This document shows positions 1 to 5,349 of a stretch of 5,349 bases of DNA, piece after piece. The position numbers and the translations under genes were made by a program. This stretch comes from Candidatus Zhuqueibacterota bacterium (GTDB lineage Bacteria > Zhuqueibacterota > QNDG01). Numbering within the stretch: the first letter of the stretch is position 1; each line of letters opens with the position of its first letter. The notes under the pieces are model-generated. The model was not told the origin of the DNA, ran no database searches, and was given only the letters and a program-made list of their open reading frames with translations. The stretch is from NCBI GenBank assembly GCA_003645915.1, contig QNDG01000152.1, positions 1 through 5,349 of the forward strand. Reading direction: 5' to 3'.

Positions 1-925
1 ACTTTCAACCGGGTCATCTTCAAATCCGACAATTAATGCGGCAAATATTGAAAACAAAGGAATTGAAGTTGCTTTTAATTACAGAGAAATGGTAAAACCG
101 TTTAAATATGAAATAAACTTTACTGCAATGACAAATACCAATAAGGTCACTCGCCTGGGCCGCCAGGGAACAGAAGTAATTTGGGGCGGAAATGTTTACT
201 GGGCATTTGATGCTACAACACGCAGCAGTGTTGGAATGCCAATTGCGCCGTTTTATCTTTATAAAACAGACGGAATATTCAAAAGCCAGCAGGAAGTAGA
301 TGATTATCTTGCAGCAGGCGGTGCATATTTTAATGGTATTACACCAGGCCCGGGAGATGTTAAGTATGTGGACACAAACGGAGACGGTGTAATAAACGGC
401 GATGATAAAGTTTACTTTGGTACTGGACAGCCAGGCGCTACATTTGGCTTAAACATCAATTTCTCCTATAAACGTTTTGATTTTAATATGTTTCTGTATG
501 CTGTAACAGATAAACAGATGATCAACGGCGGAAAATGGTTAACATACTGGACACAGCATAATCCTGGTAATTATCACACAGATCTCCTTGATGCATGGTC
601 AGAAGATAATCCGAATTCTGATATTCCCAGAGTTATACAGGGAGATGCAAGAAACACTCAGGCTTCGGATCTGTGGCTTGAAGATGCAGACTATCTGCGG
701 CTGCGCCATATAGAGGTTGGTTATACTTTCCCTGCTCCTCTGATTTACGGTTATGGTATCCAGTCCATGAGAATATTTATAGCAGGAGAAAATCTGCTTA
801 CTTTGACAGGGTATACAGGATATGATCCTTCAATTGATTACGGTGCTCTTTTCAGCCGCGGTGTTGACAGATCACCTTACCCTGTTGCAAGACAGATAGT
901 TACAGGCATACAGATAGGCCTTTAA
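1..925 (+). CDS. SusC-like TonB-dependent outer-membrane transporter, C-terminal part (5' truncated by window)
   Basis: This is the C-terminal 307 residues of a SusC/RagA-type TonB-dependent transporter, an outer-membrane beta-barrel that imports oligosaccharides with energy from TonB-ExbBD. The reading frame is open from base 2 with no start. The ATG at 89 lies inside conserved barrel sequence (NIENKGIEVAFNYREM), so it is not the true start; family members usually have about 1000 residues. Supporting motifs are NKGIE near the left edge, the acidic loop DTNGDGVINGDDK (about 371-409), which is common in SusC proteins and resembles a calcium-binding loop, DADYLRLRHIEVGYTFP (about 683-733), and IFIAGENLLTLTGYTGYDP (about 772-828). 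It ends in a last beta-strand, VTGIQIGL, finishing on Leu instead of the more usual aromatic residue. A susD-like gene follows after 20 bases, so the two are almost certainly one operon and one surface complex. The class is secure; the substrate is unknown. Confidence 0.93.
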   Translation, partial: LSTGSSSNPTINAANIENKGIEVAFNYREMVKPFKYEINFTAMTNTNKVTRLGRQGTEVIWGGNVYWAFDATTRSSVGMPIAPFYLYKTDGIFKSQQEVDDYLAAGGAYFNGITPGPGDVKYVDTNGDGVINGDDKVYFGTGQPGATFGLNINFSYKRFDFNMFLYAVTDKQMINGGKWLTYWTQHNPGNYHTDLLDAWSEDNPNSDIPRVIQGDARNTQASDLWLEDADYLRLRHIEVGYTFPAPLIYGYGIQSMRIFIAGENLLTLTGYTGYDPSIDYGALFSRGVDRSPYPVARQIVTGIQIGL

Positions 926-931
926 AATCAT

Positions 932-937
932 AAGGAG
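932..937 (+). promoter_or_regulatory. Ribosome binding site of the susD-like gene
   Basis: AAGGAG lies 8 bases before the ATG at 946, a near-perfect Shine-Dalgarno match at normal spacing. It supports that start codon. It also shows strong anti-SD pairing, which classical Bacteroides genes usually lack. Confidence 0.75.
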
Positions 938-945
938 AATGAATT

Positions 946-2451
946 ATGAGAACCAAGAAATATATTGTTCTGCTTTCTGTTATTCTCCTCGGTATCTTAA
1001 TGTCCGCTTGTGAGAAAGACTTTCTTACACTGCAGAATCCTAATCAGATGACAGTGGAAAGTTTTTGGCGGAATGCCGGGGATGTGGAAAGTGCTTTAAC
1101 TGCTACTTATGCACTTCTGCAGCATCAGTGGTGGGATGAATACTGGGCACCCGGAGAAATGTTTATGTCCTTAGAGGTGATGAGTGATCTTACAAATGCA
1201 GATATTTTTTATCCCATTAAGGGTCATAAAGAGTATTCTGCCACACCAACAATGTACACGGTTTATTACTTCTGGCAGGAAGACTACAAGATGATTTTTG
1301 CGGCAAATCAGGTAATTGAGAACACTCCGAATATTGAGAGTCTGACTGATGACCAGAAGAATACTTATATTGCAGAGGCAAAGTTTTTAAGAGCCTATGC
1401 TTATTTTCAACTGTTAAATCTTTACGGTAATATTGTTCTGGTTACAGAAGTACCAAAAACTCCGGAAGATTTTTACAAAGCTCAATCCACTCCGGAAGAA
1501 GTTTATGCTCAGATTGAAGAGGATCTCAAGTTTGCAAAAGATCATCTTCCTGCACAGTGGCCTGATTCATGGTTAGGCAGGGCAACAAAAGGTGCGGCAA
1601 CTGCCTATCTTGGAAAGGTTTATCTTTTCCAGGAAAAATGGGCACAGGCTGAAACAGAGTTCAAAGCTGTGACGAATATGGGTTATGCGCTTGTTGATGA
1701 TATGTATTCACTTTTTACAGGTAAAAATGAATACAGTTCCGAATCAATCTTTGAAATCAATTTTACTGCTGACAGATCAGGCGGAAGAATTGAATCACAG
1801 TCACTTGTACCAAATTATGGTGACTGGCTTGGATTGTGGCCTACAGATCATCTGAAAGGCCTGTTTATGGCAGACACAACAGCAGACGGAAAACCCAGCA
1901 AAAGAGTATATGCATCTATTGTTTTTGATGATCCAAACTCAGATGTCTGGTATTTTAATGGTAAAACATTTGAAGAGTACTACGGGCCTGATGAAACCAA
2001 GATTTTTTACAAAAAGTATAACTATTACAACTCTGCAGAAGATGCATATGAGTTTTACAGTGTAGGTATAAACTATATTGTTATGAGATATGCTGATGTT
2101 CTTCTTATGCTTGCAGAGGCTCTTAATGAGCAGGGTAAAACTGCAGAAGCAGTTCCCTACGTCAATCAGGTAAGAGCAAGAGCAGGTTCAGTACCGATTG
2201 ATGCAGGTATTTCTCAGAGTGATTTAAGACACCACATAAGGGAGGTAGAGAGGCCTCTTGAACTGTGTAATGAAACAGGCCGGTTTTTTGACCTTGTACG
2301 CTGGTATAAGAGTTCAAGCGTACAGGCCGCGCTGCAGGCAAACAATGCACCTTACTGGGATAAATTTGATGATGGTGTAGATGAGATCTGGCCTATTCCA
2401 GATGACGAAATTCAGGCGAATCCACAGGTAGTGCAAAACCCGGGCTATTAG
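946..2451 (+). CDS. SusD/RagB-family glycan-binding outer-membrane lipoprotein
   Basis: Complete 501-residue SusD-like protein, a normal family length. It is the surface lipoprotein that lids the SusC barrel and binds the incoming glycan. The N terminus has a lysine-rich start, a hydrophobic stretch (residues 6-19) and a lipobox ending MSAC, with the lipidated Cys predicted at residue 22, followed by EKDFL. The N-terminal SusD region has the typical NPNQMTVESFWRN segment and the helix AEAKFLRAYAYFQLLNLYG (about 143-161). A TPR-like helical pair spans about 213-243 (ATKGAATAYLGKVYLFQEKW). The C-terminal RagB/SusD domain contains RYADVLLMLAEALNEQG (from about 381), then NQVRARAG, and the signature EVERPLELCNETGRFFDLVRW (about 433-453). 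The protein ends in the usual IWPIPDDEIQANPQVVQNPGY. The start is fixed by an AAGGAG eight bases upstream and by the signal peptide. A terminator 30 bases after the stop suggests this is the last gene of the susCD transcript. Glycan specificity cannot be read from sequence. Confidence 0.96.
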   Translation: MRTKKYIVLLSVILLGILMSACEKDFLTLQNPNQMTVESFWRNAGDVESALTATYALLQHQWWDEYWAPGEMFMSLEVMSDLTNADIFYPIKGHKEYSATPTMYTVYYFWQEDYKMIFAANQVIENTPNIESLTDDQKNTYIAEAKFLRAYAYFQLLNLYGNIVLVTEVPKTPEDFYKAQSTPEEVYAQIEEDLKFAKDHLPAQWPDSWLGRATKGAATAYLGKVYLFQEKWAQAETEFKAVTNMGYALVDDMYSLFTGKNEYSSESIFEINFTADRSGGRIESQSLVPNYGDWLGLWPTDHLKGLFMADTTADGKPSKRVYASIVFDDPNSDVWYFNGKTFEEYYGPDETKIFYKKYNYYNSAEDAYEFYSVGINYIVMRYADVLLMLAEALNEQGKTAEAVPYVNQVRARAGSVPIDAGISQSDLRHHIREVERPLELCNETGRFFDLVRWYKSSSVQAALQANNAPYWDKFDDGVDEIWPIPDDEIQANPQVVQNPGY

Positions 2452-2480
2452 TACTCCTTTCTCTCATCCAAATTATACAA

Positions 2481-2515
2481 CGGGGTGTGCTTTTTTTGCG
2501 CGCCCCGGATTTTTT
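2481..2515 (+). terminator. Rho-independent terminator after the susCD pair
   Basis: A GC-rich inverted repeat has left arm 2481-2490 (CGGGGTGTGC) and right arm 2498-2507 (GCGCGCCCCG). It forms a 10-bp RNA stem with eight Watson-Crick pairs and two G-U wobbles around a seven-base T loop. After GA it runs into six Ts (2510-2515). It starts 30 bases past the susD-like stop and stands out against AT-rich flanks. The upstream side lacks a good A-tract, so it should work mainly on + strand transcripts. It separates the transport pair from the GH3 gene. Confidence 0.9.
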
Positions 2516-2620
2516 ACACAAATAATGAAGAGGCGAAAAGTTGCCCGACAAATCAATAGAAATTATTTTCTAGGATTGCATGTTTATTAAAATTAATTTA
2601 TTTTGTTGGTAAAATAAACC
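2516..2620 (+). promoter_or_regulatory. Probable promoter region of the GH3 gene
   Basis: This non-coding, strongly AT-rich stretch lies between the terminator and the GH3 ribosome binding site, so a promoter is expected here. One sigma70-like candidate is TTGCAT (2576-2581) with a 17-base spacer to TATTTT (2599-2604); both boxes are imperfect. The sequence TATTTTG at 2599-2605 also resembles the Bacteroidota -7 element TAnnTTTG but is one base short, and I see no TTTG at the matching -33 position. The location is reasonable; the exact boxes are uncertain. No riboswitch or clear operator is visible. Confidence 0.3.
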
Positions 2621-2625
2621 GGGAG
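2621..2625 (+). promoter_or_regulatory. Ribosome binding site deciding the GH3 start
   Basis: GGGAG directly touches the ATG at 2626, which is too close for initiation there, but lies six bases before the in-frame ATG at 2632. The spacing favours 2632 and gives a normal lipoprotein signal beginning MKKK. Confidence 0.6.
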
Positions 2626-2631
2626 ATGATT

Positions 2632-5139
2632 ATGAAGAAAAAACTTTTCGTCTGTTTATTTACCTGTATCCTGATTTTACTTGCAGGATGCATAAACAAG
2701 GGACCTGTTTACAAGAATAAAAGCGCTTCTGTAGATGACAGAATTGCAGATCTTGTTTCCGGGATGACCCTTGAAGAAAAAATTGACCAGCTCTCGGGGG
2801 AGGGTTTTGATACAAGATATAATAAAAGACTTGGTATTCCTCCTTTAAAAATGTCTGACGGACCTGCAGGTGTAAGGTGGGGAACAGCAACAGCTCTTCC
2901 TGCGCCAATTGCAATGGCTGCTACGTGGAATAAAAAATTAATCTATAAAACAGGCGCAGTAATAGGACAGGAAATGAGGGCTAAAGCCCGTAATTTTTTT
3001 CTGGGTCCGTGTGTAAATATTATGCGGCATCCTCTCGGAGGAAGAAATTTTGAGAGCTTCGGAGAAGATCCTTTTCTTGTATCTGCAATAGCAATTCCTT
3101 ACATCAAAGGAGTGCAGGATCAGGGTGTTCTTGCATGTGTAAAGCATTTTGTCTGTAATAACCAGGAGTGGGAAAGGTTTAGGGTTGATGTCAGGGTGAA
3201 CGAAAGAGCTCTTCGTGAAATTTATTTTCCCGCATTTAAAGCAGCGGTTCAGGAGGCGGGTGTAAAAACAATAATGGCTGCTTACAACAAATTCAGAGGC
3301 GATTGGTGCAGTGAAAGCAATTATCTGTTGAATACTGTGCTTAAAAAAGAGTGGGGGTTCAAAGGCTTTGCAGTTTCGGACTGGGGAGCGACTCACAGCA
3401 CTGTAAAAGCGGCTCTTTCAGGGCTTGATCTGGAAATGCCGTGGGGTAGATTTTTCAGTGACAGCCTGCTTCAGGCAGTTAAAACAGGCAGTGTTGCTGA
3501 GTCTGTAATTGACGATAAAGTCAAAAGGTTGTTAAGAGTACGTTTTGAATCGGGAATTTTTGACAGAGGTGTTGAGAAAAAATCAGATTTGAGAAAATCC
3601 GACTATAAAAAACATGTTTCTGTGGCATTAAAAGCAGCAGAGGAATCTGTTGTACTTTTGCAGAACAGAGAGGACATTCTTCCGCTTGATTTGTCAGAAA
3701 TTAAAACCCTTGCTGTAATCGGCCCCAATGCAGCATATGCAAGAACAGGTGGAGGAGGAAGCTCTCAGGTCGTCCCGCCCCACAGTGTGTCAATCCTCCG
3801 GGGAATAAAAGAACTTGCAGGAGAAAAAGTAAAAATACTCTACTGCCCGGGGATAGCGGAAAATGGAGATATTCTTCCTCTGGATGAGAAATATATTGTA
3901 AAGCAGAATTCAGAAAATAGCAAGGCATGGTATGCAGAATATTTTAATAATATGGATCTGGAAGGTAAACCGGTATTAACCAGATATGACAAAACAATTA
4001 ATTTTATCTGGGGTTATGATGCTCCTCATCCTGCACTTCACAGACCTGATGACAGAAACATATTTTCCGTCAGATGGAAGGCAAAATTATTAATCCCTGC
4101 AGACGGAGAGTATGAGTTTAGTGTTATTAAGAACGGCAGAGTACGACTTTTTGTCAATAATAAAAAAGTTATTGACAGCTGGGAAAAGATGAATTCCGGT
4201 ATTGTTTCAGGGAAAGTTATATTAAAGAAAAATGAAATAGTATCAATAAGAGTAGAGTATGCTTTTAAGGGAGGTATTTCACAGATAACAATGGGCTGGA
4301 AAGTGCCGGGTCTTGATCCTATTAATGAGGCGGTTAATATTGCCAGAGATGCAGATGCTGTTGTAGTGTGTACAGGTCTTTCAAACAGGTTTGAAAGTGA
4401 GAGTTTTGACAGAAAGACAATGGATCTTCCAAACCAGACAAAACTCTTAAGAGCGCTATCAAAAGTAAATCATAATATTGTAGTTGTGAACCAGACAGGC
4501 AGTCCGGTAACAATGAGGGGCTGGAAGATAATGGCTGCAGCAATTGTTCAGGCATGGTATCCGGGACAGGAAGGAGGAACAGCAGTTGCCAATATGCTTT
4601 TTGGAAAGGTCAATCCTTCGGGAAAACTGCCGTGCTCTTTTATCAAGTCTGAAAAAGATTCACCTGCATTCTCAGGTTATAAAGATCCGGGCCTTACATC
4701 TGAATACGGAGAAGGGATATTTGTGGGATACAGGTATCTTGATAAAAAGAAGATTGAACCTCTTTTCCCGTTCGGCCACGGATTAAGTTATGCAACTTTT
4801 AAGTATAGTGATTTACGTGTTCGTAAACTGGATAATAACTCTTTCAGGGTTCTGTTAAAAATCAAAAATACAGGCACAAGAGAGGGTGCGGAAGTTGTTC
4901 AGATTTATATAAAAGATGTAAAAGCAAGTGTGAAGCGTCCGGAAAAAGAGTTAAAAGGATTTGTTAAGGTTAATCTGAATCCTGGCGAAGGGAAAGAGGT
5001 TTTCGTTGATCTGGATAGAAAAAGTTTCAGCTTTTTCAGTGAGAAGGAAAAAACATGGGTTGTTGAACCGGGAGAATTCATCATACTTGCAGGAAGTTCG
5101 TCAAAGGATATCAGACTTTCATCTGTCATTAAACTGTAA
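2632..5139 (+). CDS. GH3 family exo-glycosidase lipoprotein with PA14 insert (probable beta-glucosidase)
   Basis: Complete 835-residue glycoside hydrolase family 3 enzyme, expected to remove terminal sugars from oligosaccharides with retention of configuration. The start at 2632 is preferred over the in-frame ATG at 2626 because of RBS spacing. The signal peptide MKKKLFVCLFTCILILLAGC has an LAGC lipobox with Cys20, so it should be membrane-anchored in the periplasm or at the surface. The GH3 N domain (about 35-300) has MSDGPAGVRW, HPLGGRNFESFGEDP, VKHF and GFAVSDWGA, where Asp250 is the predicted nucleophile. The GH3 C domain begins near 330, with the glycine loop TGGGGSSQVVPP near 372. It is interrupted by a PA14 domain (about 430-558, AWYAEYF to MGWKVPG). 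It resumes with NRFESESFDRKTMDLP; Glu588 or, more likely, Glu590 is the predicted acid/base. FPFGHGLSY is near 712, and an Fn3-like domain (about 750-825) ends the protein. Family and architecture match known PA14-containing GH3 beta-glucosidases. Other GH3 activities, such as xylosidase, cannot be excluded. Confidence 0.94.
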   Translation: MKKKLFVCLFTCILILLAGCINKGPVYKNKSASVDDRIADLVSGMTLEEKIDQLSGEGFDTRYNKRLGIPPLKMSDGPAGVRWGTATALPAPIAMAATWNKKLIYKTGAVIGQEMRAKARNFFLGPCVNIMRHPLGGRNFESFGEDPFLVSAIAIPYIKGVQDQGVLACVKHFVCNNQEWERFRVDVRVNERALREIYFPAFKAAVQEAGVKTIMAAYNKFRGDWCSESNYLLNTVLKKEWGFKGFAVSDWGATHSTVKAALSGLDLEMPWGRFFSDSLLQAVKTGSVAESVIDDKVKRLLRVRFESGIFDRGVEKKSDLRKSDYKKHVSVALKAAEESVVLLQNREDILPLDLSEIKTLAVIGPNAAYARTGGGGSSQVVPPHSVSILRGIKELAGEKVKILYCPGIAENGDILPLDEKYIVKQNSENSKAWYAEYFNNMDLEGKPVLTRYDKTINFIWGYDAPHPALHRPDDRNIFSVRWKAKLLIPADGEYEFSVIKNGRVRLFVNNKKVIDSWEKMNSGIVSGKVILKKNEIVSIRVEYAFKGGISQITMGWKVPGLDPINEAVNIARDADAVVVCTGLSNRFESESFDRKTMDLPNQTKLLRALSKVNHNIVVVNQTGSPVTMRGWKIMAAAIVQAWYPGQEGGTAVANMLFGKVNPSGKLPCSFIKSEKDSPAFSGYKDPGLTSEYGEGIFVGYRYLDKKKIEPLFPFGHGLSYATFKYSDLRVRKLDNNSFRVLLKIKNTGTREGAEVVQIYIKDVKASVKRPEKELKGFVKVNLNPGEGKEVFVDLDRKSFSFFSEKEKTWVVEPGEFIILAGSSSKDIRLSSVIKL

Positions 5140-5142
5140 TAT

Positions 5143-5147
5143 AAGGA
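5143..5147 (+). promoter_or_regulatory. Ribosome binding site of the DDAH-like gene
   Basis: AAGGA (within TAAGGA) sits six bases before the ATG at 5154, in the 14-base gap after the GH3 stop. It supports the chosen start and suggests translation from a shared GH3 transcript, since no terminator lies between the two genes. Confidence 0.65.
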
Positions 5148-5153
5148 TTTTTG

Positions 5154-5349
5154 ATGTTTAATAAAGCGATTGTCCGTAAAGTAGGACCTGAAATTAAAAA
5201 CGGTTTAACAACACAGAGTTCAGGTCCTCCGCAATGGAAGAAGGCTTTAATGCAGCATGATAATTACTGTAATACTCTGAGATCTCTCGGACTGGAACTT
5301 TTTGTTCTTGATTCTGATCCAAAACTTGCGGATGGAGTTTTTGTTGAGG
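5154..5349 (+). CDS. DDAH-like amidinotransferase-superfamily enzyme, N-terminal part (3' truncated by window)
   Basis: The first 65 codons of a gene that runs off the window. The peptide begins MFNKAIVRKVGPEIKNGLTT and continues through KALMQHDNYCNTLRSLGLEL to LADGVFVE. This pattern fits dimethylarginine dimethylaminohydrolases, which hydrolyse methylated arginines (or related guanidino compounds) to citrulline and an amine, and belong to the pentein guanidine-modifying superfamily. Leu18, Asp60 and Glu65 fall at the positions I recall for substrate-contacting residues in the Pseudomonas enzyme. The last base, G, would allow the following conserved Asp. The catalytic His and Cys lie beyond the window, so activity cannot be judged; an arginine deiminase-like or other amidinohydrolase role is possible. 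It is probably cytoplasmic, as no signal peptide is seen. It begins 14 bases after the GH3 stop, so co-transcription is likely although a functional link is not obvious. Confidence 0.8.
   Translation, partial: MFNKAIVRKVGPEIKNGLTTQSSGPPQWKKALMQHDNYCNTLRSLGLELFVLDSDPKLADGVFVE

Noticed and set aside
370..410. DTNGDGVINGDDK loop as a dockerin or EF-hand domain
   Set aside because: A single acidic loop of this kind is common in SusC-type barrels and there is no second repeat, so it is part of the transporter.
89..925. ATG at 89 as the start of a short separate protein
   Set aside because: The same frame is open upstream to the window edge and encodes conserved SusC barrel sequence, so this is an internal Met of a truncated gene.
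2590..2599. Perfect 10-bp palindrome AAATTAATTT as an operator
   Set aside because: Such palindromes are expected by chance in sequence made almost only of A and T, and no second copy or known regulator site supports it.
2938..3396. A 152-codon open frame on the minus strand
   Set aside because: It lies wholly antisense to the catalytic GH3 N domain, has no recognisable motif or RBS, and its composition mirrors the codons of the real gene.
4544..4786. An 80-codon + strand frame inside the GH3 gene
   Set aside because: It is out of frame with well-conserved GH3 sequence, has no recognisable domain, and looks like a shadow of the real gene.

Overview
This window looks like part of a glycan-uptake and degradation locus from a bacterium with a Bacteroidota-type outer membrane. 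It is moderately AT-rich, all genes lie on the + strand, and they are tightly packed. A SusC-like TonB-dependent transporter followed by a SusD-like lipoprotein is the hallmark of a polysaccharide utilization locus. Three gene starts carry clear purine-rich Shine-Dalgarno sequences (AAGGAG, GGGAG, AAGGA), and an intrinsic terminator is present. Classical Bacteroides-type genomes use Shine-Dalgarno sequences weakly, so a relative in the wider Bacteroidota/FCB assemblage is as plausible as a gut Bacteroides. That placement is an inference and cannot be settled from this window.

Layout: positions 1-925 hold the C-terminal third of a SusC-like outer-membrane transporter whose start lies outside the window. 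After 20 bases comes a complete SusD-like glycan-binding lipoprotein (946-2451). A strong rho-independent terminator (2481-2515) closes that operon. The rest of the 2452-2631 gap is AT-rich and probably contains the promoter and ribosome binding site of the next unit. That unit starts with a complete GH3 glycoside hydrolase lipoprotein carrying an inserted PA14 domain (best start 2632, end 5139). Fourteen bases later begins a gene cut by the window end (5154 onward). Its first 65 residues match the N terminus of dimethylarginine dimethylaminohydrolase (DDAH)-like enzymes of the amidinotransferase/guanidine-modifying superfamily.

How they may work together: SusD would capture an oligosaccharide at the cell surface, SusC would import it using TonB energy, and the GH3 exo-acting glycosidase would release monosaccharides from the non-reducing end. 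The sugar cannot be determined; beta-glucoside is the family default. The DDAH-like gene has no obvious part in glycan use and may simply share a transcript with the GH3 gene. I found no mobile element, CRISPR array, RNA gene or clearly novel system. The most useful oddities are the GH3-DDAH adjacency, the use of Shine-Dalgarno sequences in a SusCD locus, and the terminator separating the transport pair from the hydrolase.
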